DNA from: an uncultured Taibaiella sp.
Lineage (GTDB): Bacteria; Bacteroidota; Bacteroidia; Chitinophagales; Chitinophagaceae
Reading direction: 5' to 3'
Length of the DNA: 64,000 nucleotides
NCBI GenBank assembly: GCA_937870855.1
Contig: CALMWT010000125.1
Location: forward strand, 16,970 to 80,969
Below the pieces are notes generated by a model. The model made no database searches, was not told the origin of the DNA, and was given only the letters and a program-made list of their open reading frames with translations. Below, one piece after another: positions 7,880 to 17,787 of the stretch. The position numbers and the translations under genes are program-made. The number at the start of each line of letters is the position of its first letter. The first letter of the stretch is position 1.

Positions 7880-10055
7880 TTATTGCTGATTCACGCGGCT
7901 CCCAGGATTTCCGGCATCAGATTCACTATCTAATTCTCCATCTGCATTACCATTCTCATCTTGAATCAGGTTCTTTTCCTGCTCATCCATAGAACCTGGT
8001 TTGGCACTGTTGAATATAATTCTACGAGTAGGAACATCAGTCACAATACGGAACTCGGTACGACGGTTTAACTGACGACCAACAGGATTATCACTTCCGG
8101 TTGTAGTAGTATTAGGAGCCGCGGGCATTTTTTCCCCGTATCCTTTTACTATCATACGCGCATCTTCAATACCATTATTTACCAAATAATCTTTTACAGA
8201 TTGTGCACGACGTTCTGAAAGATTTTTATTGTATTGATCAGTGCCTTTCGCATCTGCAAAAGAATAAATTTCAACGCTCAAAGAAGCATTATCTCTCATG
8301 AAGTTTACCAGCGAATCCAGAGAAGCTACAGATTCGGGACGAAGGGTAGCTTTGTCATAATCGTAATAAACATTGCTCACACGAAACGCATTGGAGATGC
8401 TGCTGAGGCAAATGGTCACAGAAGCAGTATCATCCGGATCAGAACGTTTTACATCAGATGTATTAACAGTTGCACGTGTTGAGGAGAACCCTTGCTTGTC
8501 GGCAGTAATCACATAAGTATGAGAGCGCGACATGTTGAAACCAAAAGTTCCATCTGTTGAATTGAATGTCTTAAGATCGCCGGTTTCATCCACCATTTTC
8601 ACCACTACATCTTCTACAGGCTGCTTGGTTTCACAATCAATTACACGACCTGCTACTAACAATCTTGGCTCATACTGAATACGCCAAATATCGTCGCAAC
8701 AAGTAGGATTTTTTAATGCAATAGACCCTACCCGATTTGAAACTAAATAACCGTCTGGCTTGCCTACCGGATCTTTAATAAAGTATAATTCATCGGCAGA
8801 AGTATTAATAGGATAGCCCAGATTCATCACATTCGCATAACGAGAAGGTCCACCATCAGCAGAATAAATATCAAAACCGCCCATTGTTACCCATCCGTTG
8901 GATGAGAAATAGAGCTTGTTCACACGAGAATCAAGGAGTGATTTCATCACCTTCTGTATTGATTTGCTTACCTGCATTTTGCGGACGGCGGTAAGTGCCA
9001 TTACGAGGATCAATAATTGAATACCAAATATCATAACCGCCACGGCTTTGCAGCTTGCGATTTGAAGAGAAGAATAAAACTTCTTTTTTACCAACGCGAG
9101 CTACTGATGGCTGAGTATTTGATCCACCATCGTTAATACCTTCTCCTAATAAAGCTGGCTCTGTCCACTGGCTTCCTTCAAATTTTGAAACATATATTTT
9201 ACAGATCACCTTCATGGAATCTTCTTCTGCACATTTTGTGAAGTAGAAACGATCGCCACCAGGACTGTAAGAACCGTTACCAACGTGTACGCGCGGATCG
9301 TTGAACTTGCCATCACCAAACTTCAGCGCCCATTGGAAAGAGTCGGCTACAGCAACATTTTCTTGTTTGCGGGAAGTCATGAGGCGGGAAACATATTCAT
9401 CGCGGTTTTTCTTGGCAACATCCACCACTGTATTTTGGCGCATTGTTGCAAATAACAAAGCAGTATCACCGAGCGGATAAGGCGCAAGTTCCGTGTAAGC
9501 GCTATTCACATTTGGACCAGCATTCAGTATGTTAACCGGCTGCGGATTTTTAATAGAATTCAATGCCATGTTAACGCCTTCAATTTCGCGTTTCGCTTTT
9601 AGCTTCAGCTTTTTGAAAGTTTTTGGATTATCAGCTATGAACTTATTGAACTGATTTGTTGCCGCTTCATACTCCCCTTGCATTTTCAGCATCATAGCTT
9701 GCTTAAATGTTGCTTCAGGATAAAGCTTTGGCGCCAATGCAGCCACTTCACCATAATAGTGGGCAGCCGGCATATAATCCCTGGTCATCCAATAGCACTC
9801 TGCCAGTTGGTAAGTTAGGTAAGGGTTTCTCTCCTGTTCCTGTTTCAATTGCTGGTAATACTCAATAGCGTTGAAATAACTACCGGATTTAAACAGATCA
9901 TCAGCCCAGCGAAGCTTCTTATAATAAGGGAGCTTTGCTACCGGGTCATTTGCTTTGTTCCTGTACTTATCTCTTCGTTGCTGCTGTCCGTAAACATCGT
10001 ATTGAGTAGAAACGAGAATTGTTGCTAAAAGTAAAAGCAGCCAGTTTTTTCTCAT
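7880..10055 (-). pseudogene. OmpA-family TPR/PD40 envelope protein split by a +1 frameshift (T9SS/gliding-associated)
   Basis: Two overlapping frames together make one protein of about 720 residues. Frame one (10055 to 8931, 374 residues) has a signal peptide (1-23), TPR-like repeats (about 45-170) and PD40/WD40-like beta-propeller segments. Frame two continues the propeller (DSRVNKLYFSSNGW), then a CarboxypepD_reg-like domain (VAGRVIDCETKQPVEDVVVKM) and a C-terminal OmpA peptidoglycan-binding domain with the NxxLSxRRAxxVxxYL motif. The break lies at 8930-8936, where CCT TGA T could be read as CCT (T) GAT. The downstream PorP/SprF partner makes a role in the T9SS or outer membrane likely. Inactivation, sequencing error or programmed frameshifting cannot be told apart here. 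Confidence 0.8.
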
Positions 10056-10096
10056 GTGCGTGAGCGTTATTAATGGGATAAAAGTAACAATCTGAT

Positions 10097-10136
10097 TGGA
10101 AAAAAGAAAGGGCTAAAAAATTTTTTTGCCCTTTCT
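10097..10136 (-). terminator. Terminator of the PorP gene
   Basis: AGAAAGGGC at 10105-10113 pairs with GCCCTTTCT at 10128-10136 (nine pairs). On the minus strand it is followed by a T-run. It lies 21 bases after the PorP stop and upstream of the OmpA gene, so much PorP transcription may end here. Confidence 0.75.
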
Positions 10137-10156
10137 ATCTTTTTATGCGAAATTAT

Positions 10157-11203
10157 TTAGAAGCGCGCGCAAGGATAAACCAAACGGCGTGCGAAATCAA
10201 GCGGACTTGGAGCAATATAACGGAGCGATATTTCGAAACCACCATTCCCGTTCGAGGCAGACTTCAAAGATGAAGTGTTATAGTCATAGCTTACACCAAG
10301 ACGAAGGCCTTTCCACTCGATACCACCTGTAATCATCATTGCATCATTTGAGCGAATCCAACCTCCAAGAAATACGGCAGTAGATACAGAACGGAACTCA
10401 TCATCACCTACCACTAGATGAAACTCATTTCCTGCAACAAGTTCTGTGGCGGTAGATTGAGATTGATACAACACTGCGGGACGAAGACTTAGCTTTTCAC
10501 TTACATAAGCGATTATACCTAACTGCGCCGCATATCGAACACCTAAGCCTACTTCGCTATTCTTCTTCTTTTGTAAAGATTCTTGTGGCTGATTGAGGTT
10601 CATAGCAGCTATACCTAAAGTGTAACCAAATTTTTCACTTACACTGTGTGCCCAGCTTAAACCAGCATTAACTGTAAAATAGTTGATCTTGTTGTTGAGT
10701 CCGGGCCATTCTCCGCCAGTGCCCTGTTGAAATATACCATTGGAATATTCATCACCGAAATACAACTTACTCAAATCAATACTCTTTTGTGTATATCCTC
10801 CTTGCAAGCCAATAGTAAGTGCTTTATCAACATTTACCCCTAAAAATTTATGGTAGGCTAAAGATACCAGACCAGAAAAATTAGAAAGATTACCATCGCC
10901 TGCTTTATCATTATAAAGCTGAACACCTGCGGCAAGGTAATCATCGTGCGTAAGGTCGGTAATGATGGGGGCGTCGAAAGATGCGCCATAGGTAACAAAT
11001 GGGGCGGTAACGCTTCTCCACTGATTGCGATAAATCGCAGCCGCACGCCATTGTCCACTAAAAGCCCCTGTATATGCGGGGTTCACTAAAAGTGGCGATG
11101 CGTTAAACTGAGTAAAGTGTACGTCTTGTGCCTGTGCAGATTGAAAGCTTAAAGCCATAGCGGCTACCAATGCTACACGGGTGAAGGTATTTTTCCTGCT
11201 CAT
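10157..11203 (-). CDS. PorP/SprF family type IX secretion membrane protein
   Basis: 348 residues from the ATG at 11203, preceded by AAGG at a usable distance; an ATG three codons earlier is possible. The signal peptide ends SAQAQ, followed by DVHFTQFNASPLLVNPAYTG, the family signature. Alternating beta strands then form an outer-membrane barrel, ending in an aromatic residue (RF). PorP/SprF proteins interact with T9SS cargo or with SprB-like adhesins and are commonly encoded next to an OmpA-type protein, as here. Confidence 0.9.
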   Translation of the reverse strand: MSRKNTFTRVALVAAMALSFQSAQAQDVHFTQFNASPLLVNPAYTGAFSGQWRAAAIYRNQWRSVTAPFVTYGASFDAPIITDLTHDDYLAAGVQLYNDKAGDGNLSNFSGLVSLAYHKFLGVNVDKALTIGLQGGYTQKSIDLSKLYFGDEYSNGIFQQGTGGEWPGLNNKINYFTVNAGLSWAHSVSEKFGYTLGIAAMNLNQPQESLQKKKNSEVGLGVRYAAQLGIIAYVSEKLSLRPAVLYQSQSTATELVAGNEFHLVVGDDEFRSVSTAVFLGGWIRSNDAMMITGGIEWKGLRLGVSYDYNTSSLKSASNGNGGFEISLRYIAPSPLDFARRLVYPCARF

Positions 11204-11540
11204 GATATTCAACCTTATTGGTGTTATCTAAATTGATTTGTTACGTTTCTTCTGAGTTGTTAAATCTTACTCAACGGTTCAAAATACGCAAAGTTTTCAA
11301 AGTTGCAATATTCCTACAATTATTTTGTTCTCCACTTACCAAAAAATGCTTTTGCGAACATCCAACACTACCGTGAAAGTTTGACTGACTTTTTAAAAGA
11401 CAGATGAAAAAAGAGAAAAGTTTGCTTTCTTTAAATACAATATTAAAGCGCAAAAATAATTTTCGAAACAATATTTTGCAAAAGCACTCAATAAAGTCGG
11501 GACTATAATATTATTGTACTTTTGCTTGCCCACGCTGGAT
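11204..11540. other. Divergent intergenic region, porP / ftsK
   Basis: 337 bases without a convincing gene. Apart from the ftsK -7 element at 11517-11524 no structure stands out. The short open frames are AT-rich and lack family features. Confidence 0.5.
11517..11524 (+). promoter_or_regulatory. -7 promoter element of ftsK
   Basis: TACTTTTG matches TAnnTTTG exactly and ends 16 bases before the ATG at 11541. The frame also offers a more upstream start at 11514, but that lies before this element, so 11541 is preferred. Confidence 0.5.
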
Positions 11541-14024
11541 ATGGCCAATATTTCAAAGAAGAACAGTAAATCCAAATCTTCGAACGAGCAATCGGTTCTG
11601 AAAGATTCAAATGATATCTATCGGCAAATACGCCTCGGATCCGGCATCTTTTTTCTTCTGGCCGGAGTCTTCATTTGTTTTGCTATCGTCAGTTATTATT
11701 TCACCTGGCAACACGATCAGGATAAATTATTAACCACAGATAGCCTACCGGAATTTATTTTTAAAGACGATGCACCCGTTACCAATTGGGGAGGACGACT
11801 TGGCGCTGCGGTTTCTCATTGGCTGGTTTACCGCGGTGCCGGAATCGTTTCCATTGTACTTGGTATTTGGATCATCGCTATCGGGCTTAACCTCGTTAAT
11901 AAAAAAAGAGTTGTTCCTGTCGTAAGATACTTAAGATGGTTTTCTATACTGGTACTTATCGGCGCACCGGTTTTTGCTTATGTAATGCCTACTGAAGGAT
12001 TTCCTTATGGAGGTGCCTGGGGAAATGAAGCTATCGCCTATCTAAATGGATTAATTGGCAAACTTGGAACCGGATTAGTGCTCGCTGCAATAGGTTGCTT
12101 TTTTGCTTTTGTGATTTTTGCACTCGATATCACACCATTGTTCAAACGCTCTAAAAATAAAACTGACCTTGAGGATAAACACAATGAAATCCCATCTGTT
12201 CCCAACGAATCAACAGAAGGTGTACAACTGAAACCTGAAAACGATAGCCCTTACAAACCTTATGACTTTTCAGTAACAGAAGCTCCTTCAAAAAAAAACT
12301 TTGAACCGGTAGCACCTGCAATTACCGGAGTGAAAGGGCAATCGCACCAAGCCACAGAAACTATAAATGAAAAATATCAGGAACTGGAAATAACGCTTCC
12401 TGAAAAAACCACTATCACTGAAGTAAAAGCAGAGAACCTTGGTCTTTCCTTTGAGGTAATCAAACAACAAGATGAGCCTGCGGTAGTGAATGGTGCGCAC
12501 ATTTCTATTGAGGATCACGAACCATACGCTCCGGAACTCGATCTTCCTAACTATAAATTTCCAACCTTAGATATTCTTGAAAACAGATCGGAGCATATTA
12601 CGCTCGACAAACAAGAACTCGAAAAAAATAAAAACCAGATTCTCCAAACGTTGCGAAGCTTTGGCATTGAAATTCAAAGAATCAGCGCGACAGTTGGACC
12701 CACAGTTACACTCTATGAAATTGTACCTGCTGAAGGGGTAAGAATATCGAAAATCAGAAATCTCGAAGATGATATAGCTCTGAATCTCGCCGCCCTGGGC
12801 ATCCGGATTATTGCGCCTATTCCAGGAAAGGGAACTATTGGAATAGAAGTGCCCAATGCTAACAAACAAATCGTTTCGATGCGTGCCTTGCTTGCCAGCG
12901 AAAAATTTGTGAACTCAAAAATGAGTTTACCTATAGCGCTTGGCAAAAAAATTGACAACGAAAACTACATCGTTGATTTGGCAACCATGCCGCATTTGCT
13001 AATGGCAGGCGCAACCGGACAAGGGAAATCGGTGGGTATAAATGCTATTCTGGTTTCGCTACTTTATAAAAAACATCCGTCTCAATTAAAATTTGTGATG
13101 GTTGACCCTAAGAAAGTAGAACTCTCGATCTACAGACTTATAGAAAAGCATTTTCTTGCCAAACTTCCTAACGAAGAGGAAGCCATCATTACCGACACCA
13201 AAAAAGTTATTTACACTTTAAACGCACTCTGCATCGAAATGGACAACCGTTATGAGTTGTTGAAAGAAGGTGGTGCACGAAACATTAAAGAATACAACGA
13301 AAAGTTTATCAGCAGAAGACTTAATCCTAAAAATGGACATAAATACCTTCCGTTTATAGTGCTGGTGGTAGATGAATTTGCAGATCTTATAATGACGGCT
13401 GGTAAAGAGGTGGAAATGCCTATTGCCCGTCTTGCGCAGTTGGCGCGTGCGGTAGGTATTCATCTTATTGTTGCAACACAACGTCCGTCGGTGAATGTAA
13501 TTACAGGAACTATCAAGGCAAATTTCCCTGCACGCATTGCATTCAAAGTCTCTGCCAAGGTAGATTCACGAACTATTCTTGATGCAGGAGGTGCAGAGCA
13601 ACTTGTGGGAAGAGGGGATATGCTTGTATCGCATGGCAGTGAGTTGCTCCGTTTGCAATGTGCTTTTGTAGATACGCCAGAAGTAGAAAAAATCGTGGAA
13701 TTTATAGGAAAACAACGCGGCTACCCTACTGCATTTGAGCTACCAGAATATGAAGGCGATGAGGACGACAAGGACAAGAAAATGGTGGATCTTACCAACC
13801 GCGATAAATTATTTGAAGATTGCGCTAAGGTGATTGTCCAAACACAATCTGGCTCTACGTCCATGCTTCAACGCCGTTTTAATTTGGGTTACAATCGGGC
13901 AGGTCGCATTATGGATCAGATTGAAGCGGCAGGCATTGTAGGCCCAGCGGTGGGAAGCAAACCACGTGAGGTATTATTCCACACAGAAACAGAACTACAG
14001 GAGTTTTTAAATTCCCTGCAATAA
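11541..14024 (+). CDS. ftsK: DNA translocase FtsK/SpoIIIE
   Basis: 827 residues. Four or five N-terminal membrane helices (about 25-200) anchor it at the septum. A charged linker follows (about 210-340), then the alpha and beta motor domain with Walker A GATGQGKS at 490-497 and Walker B LVVDEFADL. The C-terminal gamma winged-helix (about 765-827, QSGSTSMLQRRFNLGYNRAGRIMDQ) reads KOPS-type orienting sequences. The protein pumps chromosomal DNA during division and activates dimer resolution. All domains are complete. Confidence 0.95.
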   Translation: MANISKKNSKSKSSNEQSVLKDSNDIYRQIRLGSGIFFLLAGVFICFAIVSYYFTWQHDQDKLLTTDSLPEFIFKDDAPVTNWGGRLGAAVSHWLVYRGAGIVSIVLGIWIIAIGLNLVNKKRVVPVVRYLRWFSILVLIGAPVFAYVMPTEGFPYGGAWGNEAIAYLNGLIGKLGTGLVLAAIGCFFAFVIFALDITPLFKRSKNKTDLEDKHNEIPSVPNESTEGVQLKPENDSPYKPYDFSVTEAPSKKNFEPVAPAITGVKGQSHQATETINEKYQELEITLPEKTTITEVKAENLGLSFEVIKQQDEPAVVNGAHISIEDHEPYAPELDLPNYKFPTLDILENRSEHITLDKQELEKNKNQILQTLRSFGIEIQRISATVGPTVTLYEIVPAEGVRISKIRNLEDDIALNLAALGIRIIAPIPGKGTIGIEVPNANKQIVSMRALLASEKFVNSKMSLPIALGKKIDNENYIVDLATMPHLLMAGATGQGKSVGINAILVSLLYKKHPSQLKFVMVDPKKVELSIYRLIEKHFLAKLPNEEEAIITDTKKVIYTLNALCIEMDNRYELLKEGGARNIKEYNEKFISRRLNPKNGHKYLPFIVLVVDEFADLIMTAGKEVEMPIARLAQLARAVGIHLIVATQRPSVNVITGTIKANFPARIAFKVSAKVDSRTILDAGGAEQLVGRGDMLVSHGSELLRLQCAFVDTPEVEKIVEFIGKQRGYPTAFELPEYEGDEDDKDKKMVDLTNRDKLFEDCAKVIVQTQSGSTSMLQRRFNLGYNRAGRIMDQIEAAGIVGPAVGSKPREVLFHTETELQEFLNSLQ

Positions 14025-14090
14025 ACTTTTTGGCAAAGAATTTGTCTGATAGAAACACGAATAAAGATTCAAATTACCTCAATCAATTAA

Positions 14091-14738
14091 ATGAAAAGAT
14101 TACTGATTTTAAGTGTCGTAGCGATATGCAGTATGGCAGAGCCGGTAATAGCTCAAACGGATTCAAAGGCTAAAGCAATTCTGGAGTCTGTAAGTAAAAA
14201 AATAAACGGACTGAAATCTCTTAAAGCAAATTTTGCATTGCATTTAATGAGCGCAAACGGAAAAACCAAACAAAGTAAAAAAGGGACTTTTTTCATGAAA
14301 GGTGAAAAATACCGCGTAGCATTAGGTGATCAGGAAATTATCTGTGACAATAAAACCGTTTGGACTTATGTGAAAGCAGCCAACGAAGTACAAGTGAGCA
14401 ACTACAATCCCAACGAACAAACTATTTCTCCTACCAAGCTTTTTACAAACTTTTACGACAAGGAGTATAAGTACAAATACATGGGCACGAAAACCTTTAA
14501 TGGCAAATCTGTTGACATGATAGAACTGCTTCCCTTAACCAAAGGAAAACAGTTTTCTAAAGTAGAACTTGCGGTAGATAAATCGAATACAATTGTGGGT
14601 GGAAATGTGTTCGAGAAAAATGGAAACCAGTATCGGTATGAAGTAAGCGGTTTTACTCCTAATGCAAATGTTAGTGATGCTTTATTTAGTTTCGATGCAA
14701 AGAAATATCCGGGGGTCGAAGTGGTGGATTTAAGATAA
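14091..14738 (+). CDS. lolA: LolA-like outer-membrane lipoprotein carrier protein
   Basis: 215 residues with a signal peptide (1-22, VIAQ). The rest shows the LolA/LolB-like half-barrel pattern: LKANFALHLMSANGK, GTFFMKGEKYRVALGDQEIICDNKTVWTY, and NPNEQTISPTKLF. The family ferries lipoproteins across the periplasm from LolCDE. It sits 66 bases after ftsK on the same strand, a common Bacteroidota arrangement, and ends at a bidirectional terminator. Confidence 0.85.
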   Translation: MKRLLILSVVAICSMAEPVIAQTDSKAKAILESVSKKINGLKSLKANFALHLMSANGKTKQSKKGTFFMKGEKYRVALGDQEIICDNKTVWTYVKAANEVQVSNYNPNEQTISPTKLFTNFYDKEYKYKYMGTKTFNGKSVDMIELLPLTKGKQFSKVELAVDKSNTIVGGNVFEKNGNQYRYEVSGFTPNANVSDALFSFDAKKYPGVEVVDLR

Positions 14739-14760
14739 TCAGGAACTTATTTTCAAAGTA

Positions 14761-14793
14761 AGGGTTGCAAACAAAATCTGCAACCCTTTTTTT
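14761..14793. terminator. Terminator between lolA and fabD
   Basis: AGGGTTGCA pairs with TGCAACCCT over nine bases around a nine-base loop, followed on the plus strand by seven T residues. The two genes converge here. Confidence 0.8.
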
Positions 14794-14819
14794 GATGCAA
14801 AAAAACTTTCTTCACGGTC

Positions 14820-15672
14820 TTAATTGATCCCGTCTGCAATAATATCTTTTGCTATTTTTTTCACCAACCCCTGCAACACACTACCAGGGCCAACTTCTGT
14901 AAAATGTGTTGCGCCGTTTTCTACCATTTTCTGAACTGTTTGTGTCCAGCGAACGGGGGAAGTAAGCTGATTGATAAGATTTTGCTTTATCATTCCGGGA
15001 TCAATGTAGGGATGCGCATCTACATTTTGATAAATAGGACAAGTAGGATTATTGAAATGCGTACTCATTATCGCATCCTGAAGTTCATCTTTTGCCGGCG
15101 ACCTGTAGTACCAATGCACGTTTTGCACCAGCAGCTTTCAGTTTTTCGCAAGCCTGATTTATACCATTCATACTGCCGCTAATTACTAACTGCCCTGGAC
15201 TATTGTAGTTGGCAGGCCCTACCACTTCGTCGCCAATTTCACTAAGTACCTTTTCAATTATTGCATCTTCCAGACCCAGCACAGCCGCCATTGTTGACGG
15301 ATTTATCTCACAGGCTTTTTGCATAGCCGTTGCCCGCTTTGCCACGAGTTTCAATCCATCTTCAAAAGACAAAACACGATTTGCTACTAACGCGCTAAAC
15401 TCCCCAAGTGAATGACCTGCAACCATGTCGGGCTTTAAACCAGGAGTAGTTTCAAATAGAATGACCGAATGCAGAAATATTGCAGGCTGCGTAACTTTTG
15501 TCTGCTTCAAATCTTCATCCGTACCGCCAAACATCACATCTGTAATACGAAATCCGAGTAGCTCATTTGCCTGTTCAAAATATTCTTTTGCCAGAGAGTT
15601 TGTTTCGTATAAATTCTTTCCCATTCCCGAAAACTGTGCGCCTTGTCCGGGAAAGATATAAGCATGTTTCAT
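14820..15672 (-). pseudogene. fabD: Malonyl-CoA:ACP transacylase FabD, disrupted by a short deletion
   Basis: The N-terminal frame (15672 to 15085) has the FabD start FPGQGAQFSGMG and the nucleophile elbow GHSLGEFSA. It runs through GAKRALVLQV, then leaves frame and stops as AGKR. The C-terminal frame resumes at SPAKDELQDAI and contains SPVRWTQTV and EVGPGSVLQGL. Intact relatives have about 11 residues, including the catalytic His (GGAFHSPLMEP-type), between these parts. Only four bases remain there, so about 29 bases are missing near 15094-15101. FabD supplies malonyl-ACP for fatty acid synthesis and is normally essential, so an assembly error or a second copy must be considered. Confidence 0.85.
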
Positions 15673-15793
15673 GAGCCATTATTTGACGCGAAAATAGAGC
15701 CATTCACCCAAAGCACAAACCTGTTAAATTTTCAAAAAGCCTCACTTTCTTTCCCGTGCAAGTAGGACTTTTGCAAAGTCATTTTTGGAAACT

Positions 15794-16123
15794 ATGAATT
15801 GGGAATTATTAAACGAAGAGGCACAGTTGGAGAAGATAATGCAACAAAGCTTTCAACAGCCGGTTGTCATTTTTAAACACAGCACCAGATGCTCCATTTC
15901 TTCGATGGCTAAGAACAGATTAGAGCGCGTTTCTCAACCCGAAAACATAAAGTTCTATTATCTTGATCTGCTTCGCTTTCGTTCTGTTTCAAATAAAATC
16001 GCAGAACTGTTTCAAGTCTATCACGAATCTCCGCAAGTGCTACTCATCAAAAACGGAGCATGTGTTTACGATGAAAGTCATAGTGGCATAGAGATGCAGG
16101 AAATTATTGCACAGGCTGCATAG
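15794..16123 (+). CDS. ytxJ: YtxJ-type bacilliredoxin-like monothiol protein
   Basis: 109 residues with a thioredoxin-like fold. The active-site stretch FKHSTRCSISSMA places one cysteine (Cys33) where bacillithiol-dependent redoxins have it. The later cis-Pro region is ESPQVLLIKNG. The family is thought to de-bacillithiolate proteins, which suggests this organism makes bacillithiol or a similar thiol. The ATG at 15794 is used; a TTG three codons earlier is unlikely. Confidence 0.85.
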   Translation: MNWELLNEEAQLEKIMQQSFQQPVVIFKHSTRCSISSMAKNRLERVSQPENIKFYYLDLLRFRSVSNKIAELFQVYHESPQVLLIKNGACVYDESHSGIEMQEIIAQAA

Positions 16124-16164
16124 CGTTTACAAGCACTGTATGTAGCCATGAAACGGCGTTTCAA

Positions 16165-16890
16165 CTATAGTTTATCGAAACCCAAAACATCCTTCATTGT
16201 AAATACACCTTGCTTTCCTGCAATAAATTCAGCAGCCAGCACAGCGCCTCGTGCAAACCCTTCGCGGTTGTGTGCCGTATGAATGATCTCAATGTCGTCA
16301 ATGGCTGAGGTATATTTTACACTATGCGTGCCGGGTACATTTTCAATTCTATGCGCAATGATGGGAAAAGAAGACGCAGCGTTAGTTTGCTCTTTCGTCC
16401 AGTGATTTTTGCGGGAAATGTTTTCAATAATTTGCTCTGCCAGAGTTATTGCCGTGCCGCTTGGCGCATCTTTTTTTTGTGTGTGATGTGTCTCTTCCAT
16501 CACAATATCATAAGCGTCTTGCTCATTCATCATGGAAGCAAGAAATTTATTCACCTCGAAAAAAATGTTTACACCAATGCTAAAATTAGATGCCTGCAAA
16601 AACGCGGTGTCGTTATCTAATGCAATCATTTTTGCGTGAGCGAGTTTTTCATTCCAACCTGTGGTGCCGCAAACTACGGGCACGCCCGACCGCAAACAAG
16701 TTGTTACGTTTTCGTGGGCTGCTTCTGGCTTCGTGAATTCAATGGCTACATTTATTTGCTGCAAATTCGCGGCATTTAGCTCATATCTGTTGGCAGTAGC
16801 AATTTTCAAAACAATCTCATGTCCCCGCTGCAACGCTATCTGTTCGATTGCATGTCCCATTTTGCCGTAACCAATTAGGGCAATTTTCAT
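16165..16890 (-). CDS. dapB: 4-hydroxy-tetrahydrodipicolinate reductase DapB
   Basis: 241 residues. The N-terminal dinucleotide-binding loop GYGKMGHAI is at 8-16 and CGTTGW at 74-79. The catalytic and substrate-binding motif HHTQKKDAPSGT is at 135-146. It reduces the dihydrodipicolinate-type intermediate of lysine and cell-wall diaminopimelate synthesis. It follows the UbiA-family gene by three bases, so the two are probably cotranscribed. Confidence 0.95.
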   Translation of the reverse strand: MKIALIGYGKMGHAIEQIALQRGHEIVLKIATANRYELNAANLQQINVAIEFTKPEAAHENVTTCLRSGVPVVCGTTGWNEKLAHAKMIALDNDTAFLQASNFSIGVNIFFEVNKFLASMMNEQDAYDIVMEETHHTQKKDAPSGTAITLAEQIIENISRKNHWTKEQTNAASSFPIIAHRIENVPGTHSVKYTSAIDDIEIIHTAHNREGFARGAVLAAEFIAGKQGVFTMKDVLGFDKL

Positions 16891-16893
16891 AAA

Positions 16894-17787
16894 CTATGAT
16901 TGAAGAATGAAAGAAGTGATTGTAAACAAGGCAAACAAAATACTTGCAGTTCCATTTGTATTGGCAAATGCCATATTCACTTTGCTAAGATCGTGCGGTT
17001 TTACTAAAAGATGTTGATAGACAAGAAGACCTATGAAAATAGCTGCGCCTATCCAAAACAGAAATCCGAAATTTCCTACCGCTCCTACACTAAGTACAAA
17101 CAAAGCGCTGAGCAGATGTAGCAGATTAGAAATCATCAAAGCATTTTTCTTTCCTACGGCCGCGGGAATGGAATGTAATCTTTGCTCGCGGTCGAACTCT
17201 TCATCCTGCAAAGCATAAATAATATCGAAGCCGGAAACCCAGGTAAGCACCGTAAGTGAAAAAAGTATAGGAAGCAGTGTAAAATATCCTGTTACAGCAA
17301 GGTATGCACCGATAGGAGAGAGCGACAAACCCACACCTAAAACAATATGGCAAAGCGCAGTGATACGCTTGGTGTAACTGTAAAAAAGTATAACGAACAA
17401 GGCAACAACGGAAAGGTAAAAGACAGTCATGTTGATGAACAAAGTGGTGGCAATGAACAAAACTGAATTGATAATCGTGAAAAGCAAAGCATGTTGTGGT
17501 TGTATAATTCCTGCGGGAATTTCTCTTTTTGCGGTTCGGGGGTTAATCTCATCAAATCGTCGGTCGAGGTAGCGATTGAATGCCATTGCCGCACTTCTTG
17601 CGAATACCATGCAGAGCAAAACTTTCAGGAATAAATCCCAGTTAGCAGCAAACCAACTCCAGGAAAAACCATCATTCACTTCCACTATTCCAAGTGTAAA
17701 ACCAATCAAGGCAAATGGCAATGCAAATACAGTATGGCTGAATTTTACCAGCGAGAGGTAATCGTTGATCTTTCTGAATATGCTCAC
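16894..17787 (-). CDS. UbiA-family aromatic prenyltransferase (MqnP/UbiA-like)
   Basis: 297 residues with about nine membrane helices. The first Asp-rich motif NRYLDRRFDEINPRT starts at 71 (Asn71, Asp75, Asp79). The second is in LQDEEFDREQRLHSIP near 195-210. These bind the Mg-prenyl diphosphate. In Bacteroidota this family usually acts in menaquinone synthesis, attaching the polyprenyl tail. The gene overlaps the DUF1573 gene by four bases (ATGA), so it is translated from the same message. Confidence 0.88.
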   Translation of the reverse strand: MSIFRKINDYLSLVKFSHTVFALPFALIGFTLGIVEVNDGFSWSWFAANWDLFLKVLLCMVFARSAAMAFNRYLDRRFDEINPRTAKREIPAGIIQPQHALLFTIINSVLFIATTLFINMTVFYLSVVALFVILFYSYTKRITALCHIVLGVGLSLSPIGAYLAVTGYFTLLPILFSLTVLTWVSGFDIIYALQDEEFDREQRLHSIPAAVGKKNALMISNLLHLLSALFVLSVGAVGNFGFLFWIGAAIFIGLLVYQHLLVKPHDLSKVNMAFANTNGTASILFALFTITSFILQS

